Assembly: GCA_016946835.1 (NCBI GenBank) | Contig: JACVTC010000716.1 | Span: 1 to 11,015, forward strand | Direction: 5' to 3' | Origin: Neocallimastix lanati (nom. inval.) | Lineage: Eukaryota > Neocallimastigomycota > Neocallimastigomycetes > Neocallimastigales > Neocallimastigaceae | DNA length: 11,015 nt | Shown here: piece after piece, positions 1-8,400 of the stretch | Layout: each line of letters starts with the position of its first letter | Position numbering within the stretch: position 1 is the first letter of the stretch | Translations under genes and position numbers: made by a program | Notes under the pieces: generated by a model | Seen by the model: the letters and a program-made list of their open reading frames with translations, nothing else | What the model was told of the DNA's origin: nothing | Databases searched by the model: none

Positions 1-113
1 TTTTTTATTTTTAAATTTTTTATTTTTAATTTCAAATGTACTTTTCACCTACATGTATTTTTTAAAATAAAATTTAATAAAGTTTTGGAAGTGTATTCTC
101 TTCCCTGTCTATA

Positions 114-147
<34 letters not shown>

Positions 148-185
148 GTATTATTAGTAATAGTTAGTAATTAGTATTGAAAATA
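1..185. other. AT-rich leader or possible intron upstream of the first gene
   Basis: T-rich DNA is followed by an uninterrupted run of 30 A (116-145). No open frame of useful length is visible. A slightly GC-richer patch at about 86-110 could be a scrap of an upstream exon. In that case the A-run lies inside an intron whose acceptor would be near 204 (CTAG) or 250. This is inference; nothing else can be read here. Confidence 0.35.
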
Positions 186-510
186 ATGTGTATATTGATT
201 CTAGTGTGTGTGAAAAAGTGTTTAATTTCCTTCTTGGAGGTCAGAAGTATTAATAACAGTACAAGGGAATGGAAGGATCTATTTAAGTGCCAGATGAAAT
301 CAGGTGCTTATTCTGATACTCCATTCTTGGTGGTTACTGTAGCTCTTCTTCAATCGATTATACCTATTGCTATTTGGTCAGCAATGGTCTTTGTTCAATA
401 GGTTCAAATCGAATCGTACTACTACTACCAAGAGCGTCAATGCTGAAGAAATATTAAGACAGGCCAGCAGGGTTAGCACAACCAATGAAGATCATAATTT
501 TGTATCTTAA
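186..510 (+). pseudogene. C-terminal part of a membrane protein with a frame break; possibly a Frizzled/Smoothened-like 7TM receptor
   Basis: From the ATG at 186 one frame reads a short hydrophobic start, a soluble stretch with the pattern REWKDLFKC, then a strong transmembrane helix (about 318-398) containing IPIAIWSAMVF. It stops at TAG 399-401. The +1 frame continues directly as a basic, polar tail (RFKSNRTTTTKS onward, ending DHNFVS) to TAA 508-510. One extra base near 399 would explain the break. A helix followed by a basic Ser/Thr tail is the usual end of a membrane receptor. The W...C pattern before the helix and the IWS motif within it loosely recall the last helix of Frizzled-class receptors, but this is a weak likeness. 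Base composition is clearly richer in GC than the flanks, supporting real coding. The true exon start is uncertain: acceptor-like AGs lie near 204, 239 and 245, and upstream exons would be outside the window. It may be a decayed copy or a sequence error. Confidence 0.4.
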
Positions 511-934
511 AATTATGATTAACATTGTGAAGTCAAAATTAATTATTATGCTACAGTATAATAATGCCCTTGTGAAGTCTTACAGATATTAATTAAATGA
601 AACTAAAATATATTATACCATTATTTTATTTTATTTGTGTTTTTTTTTGTTTATTTTTTATCTTTTTTTTCTTTTTATTACATGTATTTTATCATATATT
701 TAATTAATAAAGATGAAATAAGTTTTGCTGCCGTTAAAAAAAACAAAAAAAAAAAAAATAATAAAAATATAAAAACTACTTATATATATGATCATTGACC
801 AATAAAAGAAGCCGAAAAATTTTATAATTTAAATCTAATAATATAACAATTAAAATTATTACTTTTCTATAGTATCAACAAATAAATTTTAATTTTAATT
901 AAAATTACTGAAATTAAAAAAATAAAGTCAAATT

Positions 935-976
935 TTAAAAAATGATCATAGCATAACTGCTATGATTATTTTTTAA
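935..976. repeat. Hairpin, 19-bp stem with 4-nt loop
   Basis: Arms 935-953 and 958-976 are inverted copies with a single G:T-type mismatch and loop TAAC. The core ATCATAGCA / TGCTATGAT is not simple A/T sequence, so the pairing is unlikely to come from composition alone. Confidence 0.7.
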
Positions 977-1210
977 TTATCATTATATATATATAATAAA
1001 CATAATGAAATTATAATATGTATCAGTATTCTTCTTTTTATAGATTCTAATATAATATTACAATATAAATTATACCTTTAGTGTAATTAAAAATAATTAT
1101 CTTGATATACACTACATACAATATAATTATAACTAATTGAAAAAAAATAATTTATAATTTTTCTACTAAAACATAAATCAGTTTTTAAATTAACTAAAAA
1201 TACTTGGTCT

Positions 1211-1241
<31 letters not shown>

Positions 1242-1276
1242 TACTCGTACAAAGTCATTTCATCTAATCTTAATAT

Positions 1277-1363
1277 TTAATATATTTTTTATTTAATATT
1301 CTAAATTTTTGTATTTATACTATAGATACAAAAATTTAGAATATTAAATAAAAAATATATTAA
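1277..1363. repeat. 87-bp near-perfect palindrome (possible MITE or hairpin element)
   Basis: Bases 1277-1314 are the exact reverse complement of 1326-1363. The centre (1315-1325) also pairs apart from one mismatch, closing on a single base at 1320. Shorter complementary blocks outside the arms (ATTTCAT at 1257-1263, ATGAAAT near 1363-1369) suggest an originally longer stem. A T27 run lies just upstream. There is no coding capacity. A non-autonomous hairpin element or a replication-generated inversion are both possible. Confidence 0.8.
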
Positions 1364-1567
1364 TGAAATAATCCATTTACCATGATATAAAAGAATTAAT
1401 AATAATTAAAAAATAAATAAATTCATATTTTAAATTGAAATTAACTTGGATTAATTTTTTTTTATAATTTCTCTTTATAAATAATTAATAAAACTCTCTA
1501 GTTATGAGTATTAGAATATTTATTTTTTATTTATATTCATTTAAAATTTCAGACATTAGGTAAATGA

Positions 1568-1607
1568 AAATTCAGTAGCATTATTAATAAATAATGCTAT
1601 TGAATTT
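1568..1607. repeat. Hairpin, 18-bp stem with 4-nt loop
   Basis: Arms 1568-1585 and 1590-1607 pair with one G:T wobble around loop AATA. The arms contain CAGTAGCATT / AATGCTATTG, which is not trivial A/T pairing. It sits four bases before the perfect palindrome at 1612-1645. Confidence 0.7.
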
Positions 1608-1611
1608 ATAT

Positions 1612-1645
1612 TTAATAAAATAAAGTTTAAACTTTATTTTATTAA
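1612..1645. repeat. Perfect 34-bp palindrome
   Basis: The arms are 1612-1628 and 1629-1645 with no spacer, and the centre is AAAGTTTAAACTTT. Together with the preceding hairpin it makes a tandem pair of stem structures. Its function is unknown; a 3'-end signal for an unseen transcript is conceivable but unsupported. Confidence 0.7.
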
Positions 1646-1800
1646 TAATTTTTAACTCTAACCTTTGTAATTATAATGAACTAATTTATATTATTTGGCC
1701 CATATTGAGCCAGTACTTTAAATTATCATAAAAAAAAAAACCACATAGAAATTTAGGAAAAAATATTAAATGAAATATAAAATAAAATAATAATAATAAT

Positions 1801-1848
<48 letters not shown>

Positions 1849-1891
1849 TTAATTTCAATAATAACTGATACCATTATTTTAATTTAATTAT

Positions 1892-1917
1892 AAAATATTT
1901 AAAATTTTAAATATTTT
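1892..1917. repeat. Perfect 26-bp A/T palindrome
   Basis: Arms 1892-1904 and 1905-1917 are exact inverted copies. They are composed only of A and T, so chance occurrence in this composition is plausible. Reported mainly because it adds to the run of palindromes upstream of the SMC4 gene. Confidence 0.5.
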
Positions 1918-2083
1918 TTATATGTATTGATATAATAATATATTTTTTATATTAAAAAGTTATAAAATCTTGTTAGTTTATTATTTCATAAAGCTAACTT
2001 ATGTAATTAAAGTTTTTAGTAATACAAATCCATAATATATATATATTTTTTTCATTGCTTAAATAAATAAGTTACAAATCACA

Positions 2084-2376
2084 ATGGATATTGATGAAGA
2101 AAATAATGAAATTAATAAGGAAAATCAATCTGATACTGTTAATAAAATCAAAATTTAAATAAGAATATCGAAAGTAGTCAAAAAGACATAGTAAATGAAT
2201 CGCAATTAACTCAATCACCAAATTCAGGATTACAGAGTACATCCTTAAATTCCGATGATGTAGAAAATGAAATTAACGAGGAAGAAAAACCAACCCCAAG
2301 ACTTGTAATGACGAAGATGGTTTTAATTAATTTCAAGTCTTATTGTGGTAAAATTGAAATTGGTCCATTTCATAAG
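2084..2376 (+). CDS. SMC4: SMC4 exon 1: start codon, N-tail and first beta strands of the head
   Basis: The ATG at 2084 opens an acidic frame (MDIDEENNEINKENQS) that stops at TAA 2156-2158. The conserved SMC4 frame (PRLVMTKMVLINFKSYCGKI) is one register away and open from 2146. One extra A in the AAAA at 2144-2147 joins them as NKNQNLNKN. The first in-frame ATG without correction would be 2308, leaving almost no tail. Exon ends GGPFHK-type sequence (GPFHK) at donor GTATTC, phase 0. Confidence 0.8.
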
Positions 2377-2989
2377 GTATTCTTTTTTTTTTTTTATTTT
2401 TTTTTAATTTTATTTTAATGTATATATAAATTTATATATATTTTAATAAATAGATATTTAATATAATAATTACTGAATATAAAAAAAATAAAAAGAAACA
2501 AAAAGAAATTATTAGTAATTGGATTAAATTTTAAATTAAAATATTTAAAACCTTTAATGATGTTTTTTTTATCAAATAAAATTTCTCGATAATAATATAG
2601 TAATATAAATTAATAATGGAATTAATTTTATTAATTTTTTTAAATATATATAATATATACATTTATTAATAATAATAATAATATAATAATAATATTTATT
2701 TATTAAAAGTCTTTTTCATCTATTGTTGGTCCAAATGGATCAGGGAAATCAAATGTAATTGATGCATTATTATTTGTATTTGGTTATCGTGCAAAAAAAA
2801 TGAGGCAGGGAAAGCTTTCAGAATTAATTCATAATTCTGGTGGAAATAATAAATTTGAATTTTGTTCAGTTGAGGTTTACTTCCATGAAATTATTGAAGA
2901 AAAGGTTAAAAATAATTAAATAATATATTAATTTATAATTGTTACAATAAAATTTATTTAATTAAAATTTCCTTTTTTATTTTAATATT

Positions 2990-3029
<40 letters not shown>

Positions 3030-4353
3030 TTTTTTTATTTTTATTTTATAATTAATTAAATTATATTTTTAACTTATGATATCATTTAAAATTTCATTTT
3101 TAAAATTGAAAACATAATTTTCATTTTCCATTTGTTATTTTTAATTTTTAAAAATTTAATTTAATTATTTTTATAATAAAAATATTTTTAACTTCAAAAT
3201 ATTATTAAAAAGCAAAGCGATAAATATGAAGTTGTACCAAATTCAGAATTATGCATTGCAAGAACTGCATATCAAAATAATTCAAATAAATATTACATAA
3301 ATAATAAAGTTAGTAGTTATACGGAGGTTACATCATTGCTTAAAAAAAGAGGTGTAGATTTGGAACACAAACGTTTTCTTATTCTTCAAGTATGTAAATA
3401 AATATCTTAAATATTGAAATAAGTATAAATATTTTTTGGAATATTATTATTAATAATTATTTTTGTTTTTTTTATATTAATATTTATGGATAAATATTTA
3501 AAGGGTGAAGTTGAATCAATTGCTCAAATGAAACCAAAGGCTTCTAATGAACACGAAGATGGTTTGTTAGAATATCTAGAGGATATTATAGGAACATCAA
3601 CATATAAAAATCAAATTCAAAAAGCTGAAGCAGATTTGGAAAGTATGGGTACAGAACGTACAGAACGCCTAAATAGATTAAAAATCGTTGAAAAAGAAAA
3701 AGAAGCTTTAGAAGTATGTTTTGAAAATTAAAATATAATTCAACAATTAAAATAATTTATTTAAATTATAAATTAAAAATATATAAATAATTTAATATAA
3801 TTATCTAATTAATAGTCCAAAAAAATGAAGCAGAATCATATATTAAATCTGAAAATGAATTAACAAGAACAAAAAATATTTTATACCAATATAATATAAA
3901 TAGTTCCTCAAAAGAAATAACAAAAACAGCAGAATTAATTGTAATTATTATTAATAATAATATTATTATTAAATCTATTTTATCTATAAATATAATATTT
4001 TATATAATATAAGAAGTAATAAAATAATTAGAAAAGTAATTATTTATTCTTTCTTAAAAAATAAATTATATAATTTACTGGAAAAGGCTGAATCAAGTGC
4101 TAAGTTAGATGAGCAAAAAGCAAAATATAACGATATTCAAAAACAAGTCGAAGAATTATCATCTGTTATTAAAGAAAGTGAAAATGAATTTAATGTAATT
4201 ATTAAATATAAATATTGTCATTTTAAACTTTAATTTTATTTGAAATAAACAAATATGTATAAATATATATATATATTAGTCATATTAATTTATATAATAT
4301 TATTTTATTTATTATTAAATGAAAATAAAAATAAAATAATAATAATAATTAAA

Positions 4354-4402
<49 letters not shown>

Positions 4403-5393
4403 TTTTTGAATATAAAAGCAAATTAATGTACAATGTGAAAAAAAGATAAAAAAGCGTGAAAGTCTTGAAAGTGAAGATATTGAATTACAGGAAAAAAATA
4501 AACATTTAAATTCAAAAATAAAAAAGTTAAAAAAATTATCTAGAGATGAAAAAAAGAAAATTAAAGAATATGAGAGTAATATTCATAATTCTAAAGATAA
4601 AATTAAAAATTTAAAAGAAGATATTGAAGTATTATCGAAAAATTTAGTAGAAGAAGAAAAGAAATTAGATCAAATTCGTGATAGCTTAAAAGAAAAAACA
4701 GCAGAATTTCAAGTTCAAATTCAAAAAAGACAGAAGGAATTAGCTCCATGGCTTGAAAAAATTAATAGTAAGCAAAGTACTATTGATTTAAAAAAATCAG
4801 AATATAATATTTTAAGAGATAAAGCTGATAAGGTAGAACAGTCTATTGCTTCAGCACAGAAAACTCTTGGTGAATTAAAGTTTTCATTAGATGAAAAGGT
4901 TAATATAAATTATTATTAATTTTAATATTTGTAATAGTTAATTCTAAATCAGAAAAATAATAGTAATGATAAAAATATAACAAATTTATTACTTAAATAT
5001 ATATTATTATTATTATTATTATTATTTTTTTTTTTTTTTGGAATTAATGAAATTAATAATAATTTACATGATATATAATGAAATATAGAAATCATATAAG
5101 AAAAAAGCAAATAAAAAGAAAAAAGATGTTGAAACAAAAATATCAAAACTTGAAGAAGAATTGAAATCGACTTCTGAAGAAGAAAAAGAATTAAAGAAAG
5201 TATTTACAGAAACTAAGTCTAAATATGAAGAAGCAAAAATGTCATTACAGGCATTTAAATCAAATAATAAAGTTTTGAGTTTTCTAATGGATCAACAAGA
5301 TAAAGGTGCCATTTCTGGTATTTATGTAAGTTTAAAACAATTTTTGATTTATACATATTAAAATTAATATTAATTATCCATATATATATTGAT

Positions 5394-5445
<52 letters not shown>

Positions 5446-8400
5446 TTTATTTTATTTTATTTTATTTTATTTTATTTTATTTTATTTTATTTATTTATTT
5501 ATTTTTTTGTTTGTTTTGATTTAATATTTTTATTAATATTATAAATATATTATTATTATTATTTAATTAATAAATATATTATAGGGAAGACTAGGTAATC
5601 TTGGTATTATTGATGATAAATATGATGTTGCTATTTCAACAGCTTGTAGAGCGTTAAATCATATTGTTGTTGATACTGTTAGTACAGGTCAACAATGTCT
5701 TGATTTATTAAGAACATATAATGTTGGTAGAGCAGTAATTTTTGCTTTAGATAAAATACCAAGATATGATATTAATAAAATTCCTACTCCAGAAAATGCT
5801 CCACGTCTTTTTGATTTAGTTCATTGTGATCCAAAATTTTCAAATGTATTTTATCATGCATTGAGAGATACTTTGGTTGCTGATAATATGAAGCAAGCTA
5901 ATCGTCTTTCGTTTGGTAAAAAAAGATGGAGAGTAGTAACATTAGATGGTAAAGTAGTTGATATTAATGGTTCAATGTCTGGTGGTGGTACTCGTGTAGA
6001 AAGAGGTGGTATGTCTTCAAAATTTGTTAATACTGGTTATAAATCATCTGATGTAGAAAAATTAGAAAAAGAAGCTAAAAATGCTGAGCGTGAGTATTAT
6101 AATTTTAAGCATCAACAGTCCAATTGGGAAAGAGAATTAAATAGTCTAAAAGAAAGTTTACCAACCATTATATTTGATATTGAAAAAAATGATATGGGAA
6201 TTAAATCTATTGAAAAACAAATTCCAGATGTGAAGAATCAACTTAATAACTTACAGTAAGTTTATGATTATGAGTATTATCATATATAAATATATTTATT
6301 TTTTTATTTTTATTTCTATTTTTTTATTTTTATTTTTAATTTATTTATTTTTATTTTTATTTTTTTCAAACTATAATATTTGTATTTGAATTATAATTTA
6401 AATAATATATATATATATATTTACAATCTAATATTAAATAAATTATGTTATAATAATATTAAATTATTAATATAAATATAGAGAAACAAATAAATTAACA
6501 GATAAAGAAGTTGAACATATGAAAGAACTTTCAATTGATATTGATAAATTAAATGAAGAATTAGAAGAATTACAGGAATCAGCTTCAAAAATTGAAGATA
6601 AGATTAAAAAATTACAAAATAAAATTTTAGAAGCTGGGGGTGATCAATTTAGAAATCAAAAAGAAGCTGTTGATAGAATTAATGATCAAATTGAAGAGAA
6701 TAACTCTGAATTAACAAAGAGTGAAGTTTTAATACGTACAAGTGAAACCGGTTTAGAAAAATCAAATAATTTATTAAAAAAGAATGATATAGAATTAGAC
6801 GAAGCACAAAAAAATATAAAAGAATTAGATGAACGTATTAAATCTAATTCAGAAGAATTGAAAAATATTCAAGATGAATGTTCTCAATTACAAAATGTAA
6901 ACTTTATTTTTTTTTTATTTTTTAATTTTATTTTATATTATTTAAATTATTGTTATATATATATATATATGTATTTATTTATATCATAATTATTATTACT
7001 GTTATTTAATTAATTTATTTATTTAATTTAATTTTTTTTTTTTTTTTAAATGATATTTATTATGCTTATTTATTAAATTTCATTTAATTATTATTTCATA
7101 TTAAATTATTTATTATAATTTAACAGGAAGCAAGCGCTAAGAAAAAAGTTTATGAACAACATAAAAAGGAACAAGCAAAATTATTAACTGCTATCGATCA
7201 ATATAGATCTGGAGAAGTAATTAATTAATTGAAATATTATTATTATTATTATAATTATTATTTTTATTTTAATAAAAGTATCATATTTACATAATTTTTT
7301 TAATACATTATTTATGTAGATTGAATTACAAGCAAAAATTGATGATTATCAAGTTACTTTAGAAAAATATAAAAGTATGAAGAAATATTGGCAAAAAGAA
7401 ATTTCTAAATTGGTTATTCAAGACACTGGGTAAATATTATTTTATGCTTGATTGTATTATTAATTAATATTTTATAATATCTAATTTTTGTAATTTAATA
7501 TCTAATAAATAAATTTATATTATTTTATTTATATAAAATATAAAAAAAAAAAATTAAATGAATTTAATAATTAAATAGTTTGAGTGATTTCCACGAAGAG
7601 CCATTAAAACAATATTCATTAGATGAATTGTCTACTTATCATGTTAATGATTTAAAGGCTAAAATTTCAACTATGGAAGGTTAATATATATATATATATA
7701 TATATTATTATTATTATTATTATCATTATTATGATTTTATTTTCATTATTATTTAATATTATAATAATTAATGTTTTTTTTTTTTTTTTATTATAAAGAT
7801 AAATTAAGTAAACAAAAACCAAATCTTGGTGTTCTGGCAGAATATCGTCAAAGAGAAAATGAATGGAAAGAACGTGTTAGTGAATTAGAAAATACTACTA
7901 ATAAACAAAATGAAGCAAGAGCCTCCTATGATGAGTTAAAAAAAGACGTTTAGATGAATTTATGAAAGGATTTACTACTATATCACAAAAATTAAAAGAA
8001 ATGTATCAAGTAAAGTATCAATTAATAAATCATCATATTTATTAACATATTTATTATTTATTATTTATTATTTATTATTTATTATTTATTATTCATTATT
8101 TATTATTTATTATTTATTATTTATTATTTATTATTTATTATTTATAATTTATTATTTATATATATTATTATTATTATTATTTTATTATTATTTTTTTTTT
8201 TTTGATAAATTTTAATTTTAATATATTATTACTTTTAATAAAAATTAAATTATTTATACTATATATTAAAATAGATGATTACTTTAGGTGGTAATGCGGA
8301 ATTAGAATTAGTTGATAGTTTAGATCCATTCTCTGAAGGTATTATATTTAGTGTAATGCCTCCAAAAAAGAGTTGGAAAAATATTTCAAATTTGTCTGGT

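Larger units (their letters stand above)
511..2083. other. Intergenic region without recognisable gene
   Basis: This stretch is over 85% A/T on inspection, with stops in all frames and no coding-like composition. It holds the likely 3' flank of the first gene (AATAAA within 704-713), homopolymer runs (T27 at 1214-1240, A34 at 1807-1840), several hairpins listed separately, and the presumed promoter of the SMC4 gene just before 2084. A 10-bp direct repeat, TTGTGAAGTC, occurs at 525-534 and 570-579. No tRNA-like fold was recognised. Confidence 0.6.

Noticed and set aside
2138-2163. 26-nt mini-intron (GT...AG) that would restore the frame of SMC4 exon 1
   Set aside because: It would fix the frame, but it is far shorter than the other introns (102-333 nt) and below the usual spliceosomal minimum. 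A missing A is simpler, given the same defect elsewhere.
4255-4449. Open frame of 64 codons
   Set aside because: It lies in SMC4 intron 6, codes for low-complexity Tyr/Ile/Phe from a TA repeat and T-run, and its last part is exon 7 in the wrong frame.
4949-5146. Minus-strand open frame of 65 codons
   Set aside because: Antisense to SMC4 intron 7 and exon 8; Phe/Leu/Asn low complexity from T/A repeats, with no supporting motif.
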